Below are positions 17,336-26,022 of a DNA stretch of 64,000 bases, one piece after another (the first letter of the stretch is position 1; every line of letters begins with the position of its first letter). The translations under genes were made by a program, and so were the position numbers. The notes beneath the pieces were generated by a model that did no database searches, had not been told where the DNA came from, and worked only from the letters and a program-made list of their open reading frames with translations. Source of the DNA: Burkholderia sp. Ax-1719. GTDB taxonomy: Bacteria; Pseudomonadota; Gammaproteobacteria; Burkholderiales; Burkholderiaceae. The DNA is taken from positions 62,001 to 126,000 of the forward strand of contig NZ_VWWJ01000021.1 of assembly GCF_011753055.1 (NCBI RefSeq), read 5' to 3'.

Positions 17336-18496
17336 ATGACGCTCGCCTCCACTCTTGAGATCATCGCCGAACTGAAAGCCGGCAAGATGGTGATCCTTGT
17401 CGACGAAGAAGACCGGGAAAACGAGGGCGACCTCGTCATCGCGGCTGAATTCGTCACGCCCGAAGCCATCAACTTCATGGCGAAGTACGGTCGGGGGCTG
17501 ATCTGCCTCACGCTCACCCAGGAGCGCTGCAAGCTGCTCAACCTGCCGCTGATGACCTCCCGCAACGGCACGCAGTACGGCACCGCGTTCACGGTGAGCA
17601 TCGAGGCAGCCGAAGGCGTCACGACGGGCATTTCCGCCGCCGACCGCGCGCGCACGATCCAGACGGCGGTGGCGCCCAACGCCCGCGCCGAACATATCGT
17701 GCAACCGGGCCACGTGTTCCCGATCATGGCGCAACCGGGCGGCGTGCTGGTGCGCGCGGGCCACACGGAAGCGGGCTGCGACTTCACGGCGCTCGCGGGC
17801 CTCACGCCCGCCTCGGTGATCTGCGAGATCATCAAGGACGACGGCACGATGGCGCGCCTGCCCGACCTCATGGAGTTCGCGAAGGAGCACGACATCAAGA
17901 TCGGCACCATCGCCGACCTGATTCACTATCGCAGCCGCACGGAATCGATCGTCGAACGCGTGGGTGAACGCACCATGCAAACGGCGCACGGTGCCTTCCG
18001 CGCGATCATGTATGTCGATCGCCCGACGGGCACGCCGCATATCGCGCTGGTGCGCGGCACGCCCTCGCCGGAAGTCGATACGCCCGTGCGCGTGCACGAA
18101 CCGATCTCGCTGCTGGATCTGCTGGAAACGGGCTCGTCCACGCATTCGTGGACGCTCGACGCCGCCATGCGCGAGATCGCCGAACGCGATCTCGGCGTGA
18201 TCGTCATGCTCAATTGCGGCGAGAGCAAGGAACATCTGGTCGACGTCTTCAAGGCGTTCGACCAGAAAGAGCGCGCGGAGGCGCTCGCACGCCGGCCCGT
18301 GGATTTCAAGACCTACGGCGTCGGCGCGCAGATCCTTCGCGAACTCGGCGTGGGCCGCATGCAGGTGCTCTCCAAGCCGCGCCGGCTTGGCAGCATGTCG
18401 GGCTACGGCCTCGAAGTCACCGGCTTCGTGCCGATGCCGGGCAGCCAGACCGAAGCACCCTGCCCGCCGGAAACGGCCGAGCGCGCGGCGCAGTAA
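17336..18496 (+). CDS. ribBA: 3,4-dihydroxy-2-butanone-4-phosphate synthase with a degenerate GTP cyclohydrolase II-like domain
   Basis: This 386-residue protein starts with a complete 3,4-dihydroxybutanone-phosphate synthase domain (residues 1-205) including the acidic motif DEEDRENEGDLV and the catalytic-site GHTEAGCDF. The second half (about 210-375) aligns in outline with GTP cyclohydrolase II, but the zinc-binding motif (CLTGD...RCDC in active enzymes) is replaced by ISLLDLLETGSSTHSW, with no cysteines. It therefore probably supplies only the butanone-phosphate. A -10-like TAAAAT at 17304-17309 precedes the start by about 27 bp. ribH follows after about 90 bp. Conventional annotation would call it RibBA. 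Confidence 0.93.
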   Translation: MTLASTLEIIAELKAGKMVILVDEEDRENEGDLVIAAEFVTPEAINFMAKYGRGLICLTLTQERCKLLNLPLMTSRNGTQYGTAFTVSIEAAEGVTTGISAADRARTIQTAVAPNARAEHIVQPGHVFPIMAQPGGVLVRAGHTEAGCDFTALAGLTPASVICEIIKDDGTMARLPDLMEFAKEHDIKIGTIADLIHYRSRTESIVERVGERTMQTAHGAFRAIMYVDRPTGTPHIALVRGTPSPEVDTPVRVHEPISLLDLLETGSSTHSWTLDAAMREIAERDLGVIVMLNCGESKEHLVDVFKAFDQKERAEALARRPVDFKTYGVGAQILRELGVGRMQVLSKPRRLGSMSGYGLEVTGFVPMPGSQTEAPCPPETAERAAQ

Positions 18497-18588
18497 AGCC
18501 GGCATCGCTGTCTAGCTGACATACACTACGCCGCACCGCACGCCCATTTTCACGCGTCACCACGCTCAACCGAACTTACGGATACCAC

Positions 18589-19101
18589 ATGGAAATCGGA
18601 CAATACCAACCGAACCTCGACGGCGACGGACTGCGCATCGGCATCGTCCAGTCGCGCTTTAACGAACCCGTCTGCAACGGCCTGGCCGACGCCTGCATCG
18701 AAGAACTCGAACGCCTCGGCGTGACGGGCGAAGACGTGCTGCTCGTCACCGTGCCGGGCGCGCTCGAAATCCCGCTGGCGCTGCAAAAGCTCGCCGAAAG
18801 CGGCCAGTTCGACGCCCTGATCGCGCTTGGCGCGGTCGTGCGCGGCGAAACCTACCACTTCGAACTGGTCTCGAACGAAAGCGGCGCGGGCATCACGCGC
18901 ATCGCGCTCGACTTCGGCGTGCCGGTTGCGAACGCGGTCCTGACCACCGAAAACGACGAGCAGGCCGTCGCGCGCATGACCGAAAAGGGTCGTGACGCCG
19001 CACGCGTCGCAGTCGAAATGGCGAACCTGACGGTTGCGCTGGAACAACTCGACGGCGGCGACGACGACGAGGACGAAGAAGACGAAGAGGAACAGCAATG
19101 A
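18589..19101 (+). CDS. ribH: 6,7-dimethyl-8-ribityllumazine synthase
   Basis: This 170-residue enzyme condenses the butanone phosphate with the ribityl-aminouracil to make the lumazine substrate of RibE; members assemble as pentamers or icosahedra. It shows the substrate motif GIVQSRFNEPVCNGL, the VPGALEIPLALQ segment, and the catalytic histidine in RGETYHFELVSNES. The last 15 residues are almost entirely Asp and Glu, an acidic tail beyond the conserved fold. The stop overlaps the nusB start (ATGA at 19098-19101). Confidence 0.97.
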   Translation: MEIGQYQPNLDGDGLRIGIVQSRFNEPVCNGLADACIEELERLGVTGEDVLLVTVPGALEIPLALQKLAESGQFDALIALGAVVRGETYHFELVSNESGAGITRIALDFGVPVANAVLTTENDEQAVARMTEKGRDAARVAVEMANLTVALEQLDGGDDDEDEEDEEEQQ

Positions 19102-19532
19102 AGAGCGCGCGCCGCCGCTCCCGCGAACTGGCCACGCAGGGTCTGTATCAGTGGCTGCTGTCGGGTGTGCCCGCCGGCGAGATTGATGCGCAACTGCGCG
19201 GTTCGCAGGGCTACGACAAAGCCGACCACGAGCACCTGGACACGCTGCTGCACGGCGTGATCCGTGAAGCGGACGAACTGTCCGGCGCCATCGCGCCGTG
19301 CCTGGACCGTCCGATCGAGCAGCTTTCGCCCGTCGAACGCGCCGTGCTGCTGGTCGCGACCTACGAGTTCAAGCACCACGTCGACATTCCGTATCGCGTC
19401 GTCATCAACGAAGCCGTCGAACTCACGAAGACCTTCGGCGGCTCGGATGGCTACAAGTACGTGAACGGCGTGCTCGACAAGCTCGCGGCGCAACTGCGCG
19501 CCACCGAAGCCCAGAACGCCCGCAAGTCGTAA
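19098..19532 (+). CDS. nusB: Transcription antitermination factor NusB
   Basis: This 144-residue RNA-binding protein forms a complex with NusE (ribosomal protein S10) on boxA RNA and prevents premature termination in rRNA operons. It starts KSARRRSRELATQGLYQWL, the family N-terminus, and contains LSPVERAVLLVATYEF and RVVINEAVELTKTFGGSDGYKYVNGVLDKLA near the C-terminus. It overlaps ribH by four bases; a ribH-nusB pair is common in proteobacteria. Confidence 0.97.
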   Translation: MKSARRRSRELATQGLYQWLLSGVPAGEIDAQLRGSQGYDKADHEHLDTLLHGVIREADELSGAIAPCLDRPIEQLSPVERAVLLVATYEFKHHVDIPYRVVINEAVELTKTFGGSDGYKYVNGVLDKLAAQLRATEAQNARKS

Positions 19533-19639
19533 GTCGTTGTAGTTTTCATCGCGCGTCATGGCGCAGCTGGCGCGGAGCCGGACTTTCAGGTCCGCCCCGC
19601 CCGGCGCGCGTCACGGCCGCCAGCACTGGAATCACCCGC

Positions 19640-20833
19640 ATGAACTCCGTTGCCGAACCGCTCCTGCGGCTGGCCGCCCGCGTCGACGCGATCCAGCCGT
19701 TCTATGTCATGGAACTGGCGAAGGAAGCCGCGAAGCTCGAACGCGCCGGGCGCGACATCATCCACATGGGTATCGGCGAGCCGGATTTCACGGCGCCCGA
19801 GCCTGTGGTCGAAGCCGCAGCGGCGGCACTGCGCAAGGGTGTCACGCAGTACACCAATTCGCTCGGCATTCACGCGCTGCGCGAAGCGATCGCTGGGCAT
19901 TATCAGCACGCGTATGGTCTGACGATCGATCCGGCGCGCATCGTGGTGACGGCGGGTGCGTCGGCGGCGTTGCTGCTGGCGTGCACGGCGCTTGTCGATC
20001 GCGACGACGAAGTGCTCATGCCCGACCCGTCCTATCCGTGCAACCGGCACTTCGTGGCCGCCGCGGAAGGCAAGCCGGTGCTCGTGCCAAGCGGCCCCGA
20101 AGCGCGTTTCCAGCTGACCGCCGCCGATGTCGAGCGTCTGTGGACGCCGCGCACGCGTGGCGTGCTGCTGGCTTCGCCATCGAATCCCACCGGCACCTCG
20201 ATCGAACCCGCCGAACTCAAGCGCATCGTGCAAAGCGTGCGTGCGCGCGGCGGTTTCACAATCGTCGACGAGATCTATCAAGGGTTGTCGTACGGCGAAC
20301 CGCCCGTGAGCGCCCTCTCCTTCGGCGACGACGTGGTGACGGTCAACAGTTTCTCGAAGTACTTCAACATGACCGGCTGGCGTCTGGGCTGGCTCGTGGT
20401 GCCGCCGTCGCTGGTCGGCGCGTTCGAGAAGCTCACGCAGAATCTGTTCATCTGCGCGTCGGCGCTCGCGCAGCACGCGGCGCTCGCCTGCTTCGAGCCG
20501 GATACGCTCAAGATCTACGAAGCGCGCCGGCTGGAGTTCAAGCGCCGTCGCGACTTCATCGCGCCTGCGCTCGAATCGCTTGGCTTCACGGTGCCCGTGA
20601 TGCCGGACGGCGCGTTCTACGTCTATGCGGACTGCACGAACGTCAATCACCCCGCCGCCGGCGACAGCGACGCGCTCACCCGCGCAATGCTGCTCGAAGC
20701 GGGTGCGGTGATGGTGCCTGGCATGGATTTCGGCGTCGCGGCGCCGCGTCAGTATGTGCGGCTGTCTTACGCCACCGCGTACGAGCGGCTGGAAGAAGCG
20801 GTCGCGCGATTGCGCGTACTGTTCGAGCGCTAG
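19640..20833 (+). CDS. Class I/II pyridoxal-phosphate aminotransferase
   Basis: This 397-residue cytoplasmic enzyme is an aspartate-aminotransferase-fold protein. The N-terminus has the substrate-side pattern IIHMGIGEPDFTAP; the aspartate and tyrosine are in FTIVDEIYQGLSYG; the PLP lysine is in NSFSKYFNMTGWRLGW near residue 240; the C-terminal substrate arginine is probably in YVRLSYA. The start at 19640 gives the family length; the open frame upstream lacks homology. It follows nusB after about 107 bp. The amino acid substrate cannot be fixed from sequence. Confidence 0.92.
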   Translation: MNSVAEPLLRLAARVDAIQPFYVMELAKEAAKLERAGRDIIHMGIGEPDFTAPEPVVEAAAAALRKGVTQYTNSLGIHALREAIAGHYQHAYGLTIDPARIVVTAGASAALLLACTALVDRDDEVLMPDPSYPCNRHFVAAAEGKPVLVPSGPEARFQLTAADVERLWTPRTRGVLLASPSNPTGTSIEPAELKRIVQSVRARGGFTIVDEIYQGLSYGEPPVSALSFGDDVVTVNSFSKYFNMTGWRLGWLVVPPSLVGAFEKLTQNLFICASALAQHAALACFEPDTLKIYEARRLEFKRRRDFIAPALESLGFTVPVMPDGAFYVYADCTNVNHPAAGDSDALTRAMLLEAGAVMVPGMDFGVAAPRQYVRLSYATAYERLEEAVARLRVLFER

Positions 20834-20868
20834 ACCGCCCAATCGTCATATAGAACAGAGGCGGAAAT

Positions 20869-20900
20869 GAAAAAAGGCACCCGAGGGTGCCTTTTTTCTT
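20869..20900. terminator. Bidirectional intrinsic terminator
   Basis: The stem AAAAAAGGCACCC / GGGTGCCTTTTTT with a tiny loop is flanked by A and T runs. It lies between the convergent aminotransferase and lytic transglycosylase genes and can serve both. Confidence 0.9.
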
Positions 20901-20939
20901 ACGTACGGTCACTACTGTGGCTGGGGCCTGAGTCAGACC

Positions 20940-22157
20940 TCAAGCGCCAAGCTCCGAGCCGTGCTTCGCAGCCGCACCGCCGGTGCTCGCGTCGTCCTGC
21001 GAGGGCGACGACGAAGCCGAGGTCTTTTCCATCAGCGGATGCGCACCGTCGAGCGTCATGCGTACGCGCTTTTCGCCGTTCGGGGCCGTCACGCTGGCCA
21101 CTTTCTGCGTACCGCCGGTGCTGGCCGTCGTAGTAGTGGGTGCCTGCGGCGCGTTGATCGGCACATCGCGGCCGCGGGCAACGTCACGCAGACGCCCACG
21201 CTCAGCCATCACCTTGGCGCCGTAACCGCCGTCGTCCGGCGAAGTCGAGCCGACATACAGGCGCAGACCGCCGGGCAGCGAACCGCCGCGTGCGATGCAG
21301 TCCTTCAGGACCAGCGCGCCGACCTTGATGTTGGCGAGCGGATCGAGCGCCGCGCTCTGGCCGCCGAAGTACTGGAACTTGTCCGAGTGCACCTTCGACA
21401 TGACCTGCATGAGGCCCTGCGCGCCCACACCGCTTTCGGCGTACGGATTGAAGCCCGATTCGATCGCCATCACGGCGAGCAGCAGCAGCGGATCGAGACC
21501 CACTTCGCGGCCCGTGTCGAAAGCGGCCTTCACGAGTTCGCCCACCGGTTCCTGCGCGACGCGGTAGCGACGCGAGATGTAGGTAGCGACCAGCGCCTGT
21601 TCGCGCGCCGAAACGAGCACGCGGTCGTCGCGGGCGTCCGGCGTGATGCGCTGCGCCGGGATCATGCGCGCCAGCGTACCGACGCTCGGCAGCGAACGCG
21701 GGTCGAGACCGTTGAGCGTGACCGCGTCGAGCGTGGCCATGCCGCCGTTCGAGACGCTGCTGGCCACGTGGGCCACCGCGCCGTTCGAGCCGGCCGGGGT
21801 GATGCCCGCGCCGGGCAGGCCGGCGTCGGGGACAAGCGCCGTGGGCAGGGTCGCGCCATCGGCAGGGTTGTTGTCGTCGCTGGACGCTGCGCCCGAGGGC
21901 ATCAGCGACGGCAGCGGATTGCCTTGCAGCAGACGGGCGGGACCCGCCTGCACGGCAGCGGAAACGAAGGGCATCATGCGCGCGGCGAGCGTGCCGCGCC
22001 AGGTGGGCAGGAGCCACACGGCAAGCGCGAGCACGACGGCGCAACCGCCGACGATGCTAAACAGGTGATGGCTCAGACGCGTGCCACGGCGCAGCAGCGC
22101 ACGCAAGCCAAGAGCGAGACGCTCATCGGCGCGCCACCACGATAACCAGGTATTCAT
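20940..22157 (-). CDS. Membrane-anchored lytic transglycosylase (SLT domain)
   Basis: This 405-residue protein has one membrane span near residues 30-50 (LFSIVGGCAVVLALAVWLLP), so the bulk is periplasmic. A Gly/Ala/Pro-rich linker follows, and an SLT lysozyme-like domain occupies about residues 200-320, with the catalytic glutamate in MAIESGFNPYAES and the motifs GAQGLMQVMSKVH and NIKVGALVLKDCI. The C-terminal 80 residues are low-complexity. It cleaves peptidoglycan glycan strands to 1,6-anhydro ends. It is a single-gene unit with a long 5' leader (separate entry). Confidence 0.92.
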   Translation of the reverse strand: MNTWLSWWRADERLALGLRALLRRGTRLSHHLFSIVGGCAVVLALAVWLLPTWRGTLAARMMPFVSAAVQAGPARLLQGNPLPSLMPSGAASSDDNNPADGATLPTALVPDAGLPGAGITPAGSNGAVAHVASSVSNGGMATLDAVTLNGLDPRSLPSVGTLARMIPAQRITPDARDDRVLVSAREQALVATYISRRYRVAQEPVGELVKAAFDTGREVGLDPLLLLAVMAIESGFNPYAESGVGAQGLMQVMSKVHSDKFQYFGGQSAALDPLANIKVGALVLKDCIARGGSLPGGLRLYVGSTSPDDGGYGAKVMAERGRLRDVARGRDVPINAPQAPTTTTASTGGTQKVASVTAPNGEKRVRMTLDGAHPLMEKTSASSSPSQDDASTGGAAAKHGSELGA

Positions 22158-22490
22158 CTAACAGATCTCCCCATGGTGCATGATCCGGCGAGCGAAACTC
22201 GGCGCGAGGCCAAGGGCCAATCGCAGGATCAAGACGCCGCGCGCCCTGGCTGGTGCGGCAGCGGCGTCGGGAAAACGGCAAAGTACGCCGTGGGTGGAAC
22301 CCCTCAGGAACAGCAGACACGCCGGGAGCGGCGCGTGGGGGTTCTCACGCGAACAGCCGGCGCAAAGGCGCCGGCGAGGACAGCCAATCTAAAACCGTGG
22401 AAAAGCCGCGCAGGGAATCGGCTTAACGGCGACGCGTTGCGTCTGAAGGACCGGGACGGTGGTTAAAAATTGCAAGCCCTGCAACCAATG
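22158..22490 (-). other. Long untranslated leader of the lytic transglycosylase gene
   Basis: If the promoter pair at 22498-22541 is used, the mRNA carries about 330 nt before the start codon. The stretch holds no convincing ORF. It contains a perfect hairpin (GCCGGCGC / GCGCCGGC around a short loop, 22356-22375) and is GC-rich. No known riboswitch class was recognised. The region may hold an RNA element, but this is not shown. Confidence 0.4.
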
Positions 22491-22497
22491 TGGGCGA

Positions 22498-22541
22498 ATT
22501 CTAGCAGGGATTTATAGACCGTCAACACTATAGAATGTCAA
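22498..22541 (-). promoter_or_regulatory. Overlapping sigma70 promoters for the lytic transglycosylase gene
   Basis: On the minus strand, TTGACA (22541-22536) is followed after 17 bp by TCTATA, and TTGACG (22525-22520) is followed after 16 bp by TAGAAT (22503-22498). Both are close to consensus and sit in the only AT-rich stretch of the gap. Confidence 0.6.
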
Positions 22542-22738
22542 ATCTATAACTAATTGTAATAATGAACAGTGTTCAATCCGGGCAGACCCGCGTGGTACGC
22601 GCGTCTGCGGCCAGTTGGCGGATCTGCCTGCCAGCGTGCGCCAGGTAACGCAGGTAAAATCGACAATCGATTTCGTTCAGCTTCGGCTCCGGCCCTGATT
22701 CCTGCTTTGCCGCACACTGCGGCTCCGACCCTATCCTG
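22542..22738. other. ubiD-proximal part of the divergent region, with a short palindrome
   Basis: The 13-bp palindrome TGAACAGTGTTCA lies at 22563-22575 between the divergent lytic transglycosylase and ubiD genes. It could be an operator, but no regulator is indicated. Nothing else was recognised before ubiD. Confidence 0.35.
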
Positions 22739-24328
22739 ATGAAATACAAAGACTTACGTGACTTCGTCGGTCGCCTGGAGACGCTTGGCGAACTGCGCCG
22801 CGTGCCGCAGGCCGTCTCTCCTGTGCTGGAGATGACCGAGCTGTGCGACCGCGTGCTGCGCGCCGGCGGTCCGGCATTGTTGTTTGAGAACCGCCAGACG
22901 CATGCGTTCCCCGTGCTCGGCAATCTGTTCGGCACACCGCGGCGTGTGGCGCTCGGCATGGGTATCGATGCGGGCGCAACGGATCACGGCCGCACGGGCG
23001 ACGCCGCCGCGCTCGAATCGCTGCGCGACGTGGGCCGCCTGCTCTCCGCGCTCAAGGAACCCGAGCCGCCGCGCGGCCTGAAGGACGCGGGCAAGCTCTT
23101 CACGCTGGCCAAGGCCGTGTGGGACATGGCGCCGAAAACCGTCAGTGCGCCGCCCTGCCAGGAAATCGTCTGGGAGGGCAATGATGTCGATCTCGCGAAG
23201 CTGCCGATCCAGACCTGCTGGCCCGGCGACGCCGGTCCGCTCATCACCTGGGGTCTCACGGTCACGCGCGGGCCGAACAAGACGCGCCAGAATCTGGGCA
23301 TCTATCGTCAGCAATTGATCGGCCGCAACAAGCTCATCATGCGCTGGCTCGCGCATCGGGGCGGCGCGCTCGATTTCCGCGAATTCGCGCTGCGCAATCC
23401 TGGCAAACCTTATCCCGTGGCCGTGGTGCTCGGCGCCGATCCGGCGACCATCCTCGGCGCGGTGACGCCGGTGCCCGATACGCTCTCCGAATACCAGTTC
23501 GCCGGTCTGCTGCGCGGCGGACGCACCGAGCTTGCGAAGTGCCTGACGCCTGGCGTCGATACGCTGCAAGTACCCGCGCGCGCCGAAATCGTGCTCGAAG
23601 GTTTCATCTACCCGCAAGAAGGCACGCCCTCGCCTGCTCCCGCCGGTGCGCCGCCGCGTCCTGCAAAGAGCGCAAGTGCCTCTTACGAGCATGCGCTCGA
23701 AGGCCCCTACGGCGATCACACCGGTTACTACAACGAGCAGGAGTGGTTCCCCGTCTTCACCGTCGAGCGCATCACGATGCGCCGCGACGCGATCTATCAC
23801 TCTACGTATACAGGCAAGCCGCCCGATGAGCCCGCGGTGCTCGGCGTCGCGCTCAACGAAGTGTTCGTGCCGCTGTTGCAGAAGCAGTTTCCCGAGATCA
23901 CCGACTTCTATCTGCCGCCCGAAGGCTGCAGCTATCGCATGGCGATCGTGCAGATGAAGAAGAGCTACGCCGGGCACGCCAAGCGTGTGATGTTCGGCGT
24001 ATGGAGCTTCCTGCGCCAGTTCATGTATACGAAGTTCATCGTGGTGGTCGACGAGGACGTCGATATCCGCGACTGGAAGGAAGTGATCTGGGCGATCACG
24101 ACGCGCATCGACCCAGCGCGCGATACAGTGCTTGTCGAAAACACGCCGATCGACTATCTCGATTTTGCGTCGCCGGTGGCAGGCCTCGGCTCGAAAATGG
24201 GCCTCGACGCCACCAACAAATGGCCCGGCGAAACCGACCGCGAGTGGGGCCAGGCCATCGAGATGAGTCAGGACGTAAAAATGCGCGTAGACCGTCTCTA
24301 CGACGAACTCGGACTCGGTCGCGCCTGA
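22739..24328 (+). CDS. ubiD: UbiD family decarboxylase (4-hydroxy-3-polyprenylbenzoate decarboxylase)
   Basis: This 529-residue enzyme decarboxylates 4-hydroxy-3-polyprenylbenzoate in ubiquinone synthesis using prenylated FMN made by UbiX. It starts MKYKDLRDFVGRLETLGELRRV and contains the family stretches FGTPRRVALGMG, LPIQTCWPGDAGPLITWGLTVTRGP, EGPYGDHTGYYN and DEDVDIRDWKEVIWAITTR. It is slightly longer than the E. coli enzyme because of a Pro/Ala-rich insertion near residues 298-318. Other UbiD members act on other aromatic acids, but the close match in layout to true UbiD favours ubiquinone. Confidence 0.93.
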   Translation: MKYKDLRDFVGRLETLGELRRVPQAVSPVLEMTELCDRVLRAGGPALLFENRQTHAFPVLGNLFGTPRRVALGMGIDAGATDHGRTGDAAALESLRDVGRLLSALKEPEPPRGLKDAGKLFTLAKAVWDMAPKTVSAPPCQEIVWEGNDVDLAKLPIQTCWPGDAGPLITWGLTVTRGPNKTRQNLGIYRQQLIGRNKLIMRWLAHRGGALDFREFALRNPGKPYPVAVVLGADPATILGAVTPVPDTLSEYQFAGLLRGGRTELAKCLTPGVDTLQVPARAEIVLEGFIYPQEGTPSPAPAGAPPRPAKSASASYEHALEGPYGDHTGYYNEQEWFPVFTVERITMRRDAIYHSTYTGKPPDEPAVLGVALNEVFVPLLQKQFPEITDFYLPPEGCSYRMAIVQMKKSYAGHAKRVMFGVWSFLRQFMYTKFIVVVDEDVDIRDWKEVIWAITTRIDPARDTVLVENTPIDYLDFASPVAGLGSKMGLDATNKWPGETDREWGQAIEMSQDVKMRVDRLYDELGLGRA

Positions 24329-24458
24329 GTGCGCCGCGCCGCGGCTCGCAAGGAGCTGCGGCGCGCGCCCTGTCGTTCATCCGCGACGCCTTTTGCGACG
24401 CCGCGCCCGTTGCGGCTCGCCGTGAGCCGCAGCGCTCATGCATAGAGGAGACACGACG

Positions 24459-25931
24459 ATGAGCCAGTTGGCATCCGAACGCCTGACCCAGCTGAAGGAC
24501 CCCGCCCTCTTCAAGACGCGCGCCTGGATCGACGGCGAATGGAGTGGCGGCGCGACGACCTTCGCCGTGCTCGATCCCGCCGATAACTCTGAAATCGCCC
24601 GCGTGCCCGACTTCGGCGCGGCTGAGGCGAGTCGCTCGATCGCCGCCGCGCACACCGCGCTGCCGGCGTGGCGCGCGAAGACCGGCAAGGAGCGCGCCGC
24701 CGTGCTGCGCCGCTGGTTCGACCTCGTGATCGAGCACGCCGACGACCTCGCCGCGATCATGACCGCCGAGCAAGGCAAGCCACTCGCCGAAGCGCGCGGC
24801 GAGGTGCTGTACGGCGCGTCTTTCCTGGAATGGTTCGCCGAAGAAGCCAAGCGCGTGAACGGCGACGTGCTCGCCAGCCCCGCCACCGACCGCAAGCTGG
24901 TCGTGCTCAAGCAGCCGATTGGCGTGTGCGCGTCCATCACGCCGTGGAATTTCCCGATCGCGATGATCACGCGCAAGGTCGCGCCCGCGCTGGCCGCGGG
25001 TTGCACGATCGTCGTCAAGCCTGCCGAACAGACGCCGCTGTGCGCGCTGGCGCTGGCCGAACTCGCCCAGCGCGCGGGCGTGCCCAAGGGCGTCTTCAAC
25101 GTGATTACCGCCGATTCGGCGAATTCGATCGAAGTCGGCAAGACGCTGTGCGAAAGCGACGTCGTGCGTCATCTTTCCTTTACCGGATCGACGCCGGTGG
25201 GCCGCGTCCTCATGCAGCAATGCGCGCCGACGGTCAAAAAAATCGCGCTGGAACTGGGCGGTCACGCGCCCTTCATCGTGTTCGACGACGCCGATATCGA
25301 CGCCGCCGTTGAAGGCGCAGTCATCTCGAAATATCGCAATGCCGGGCAGACCTGCGTGTGCACGAACCGCTTCTATGTACACGACGCCGTCTATGACGCA
25401 TTCGTCGAAAAACTGGCTGCCGCCACGCGCAAGATCAAGGTCGGCAACGGCTTCGACGCGGGCGTCAATCAAGGCCCGCTGATCGACGACGATGCCGTGG
25501 CCAAAGTCGTAAAACACGTCGAAGACGCCACGTCGAAAGGCGCGAAACTCGTCGCGGGCGGCCAGGCGAGCGAGGGCCGCTTCGTCGAGCCGACCGTGCT
25601 CGCCGACGTCACGCGCGACATGCTGATCGCGCGCGAAGAAACCTTCGGGCCGGTCGCCGCCGTGTTCCGTTTCAGCGACGAAGCCGAAGTGGTCGAACTC
25701 GCCAACGATACCGAATTCGGCCTCGCCTCCTACTTCTATAGCCGCGATATCGGCCGCATCTGGCGCGTGGCCGAGGCGCTCGAATACGGCATGGTCGGCA
25801 TCAATACCGGACTGATCTCGAACGAGGTCGCGCCGTTTGGCGGCGTGAAGCAATCGGGGCTGGGACGCGAAGGCTCGAAGTACGGCATCGACGAATATGT
25901 CGAGCTGAAATATCTGTGCATCGGCGTTTGA
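24459..25931 (+). CDS. gabD: Succinate-semialdehyde dehydrogenase (NADP+)
   Basis: This 490-residue enzyme oxidises succinate semialdehyde to succinate, usually in 4-aminobutyrate breakdown. It has the aldehyde-dehydrogenase features ITPWNFPIAMITRKVAPALAAGCT, FTGSTPVGR, the glutamate motif LELGGHAPFIVFDDAD and the catalytic cysteine in NAGQTCVCTNRF near residue 290. The start at 24459 has GAGGAG eight bases upstream; an ATG at 24438 is in frame but less well placed. No aminotransferase partner lies next to it. A different semialdehyde substrate is possible. Confidence 0.93.
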   Translation: MSQLASERLTQLKDPALFKTRAWIDGEWSGGATTFAVLDPADNSEIARVPDFGAAEASRSIAAAHTALPAWRAKTGKERAAVLRRWFDLVIEHADDLAAIMTAEQGKPLAEARGEVLYGASFLEWFAEEAKRVNGDVLASPATDRKLVVLKQPIGVCASITPWNFPIAMITRKVAPALAAGCTIVVKPAEQTPLCALALAELAQRAGVPKGVFNVITADSANSIEVGKTLCESDVVRHLSFTGSTPVGRVLMQQCAPTVKKIALELGGHAPFIVFDDADIDAAVEGAVISKYRNAGQTCVCTNRFYVHDAVYDAFVEKLAAATRKIKVGNGFDAGVNQGPLIDDDAVAKVVKHVEDATSKGAKLVAGGQASEGRFVEPTVLADVTRDMLIAREETFGPVAAVFRFSDEAEVVELANDTEFGLASYFYSRDIGRIWRVAEALEYGMVGINTGLISNEVAPFGGVKQSGLGREGSKYGIDEYVELKYLCIGV

Positions 25932-26022
25932 AGCGATGCTTCGCTGAACCTGCTGTAACTCGCCGCGCGGCTCGCTTCTAGCGCTCTTCCGCGCGGCGCA
26001 CGACAACAACAAACTTGGCTTT

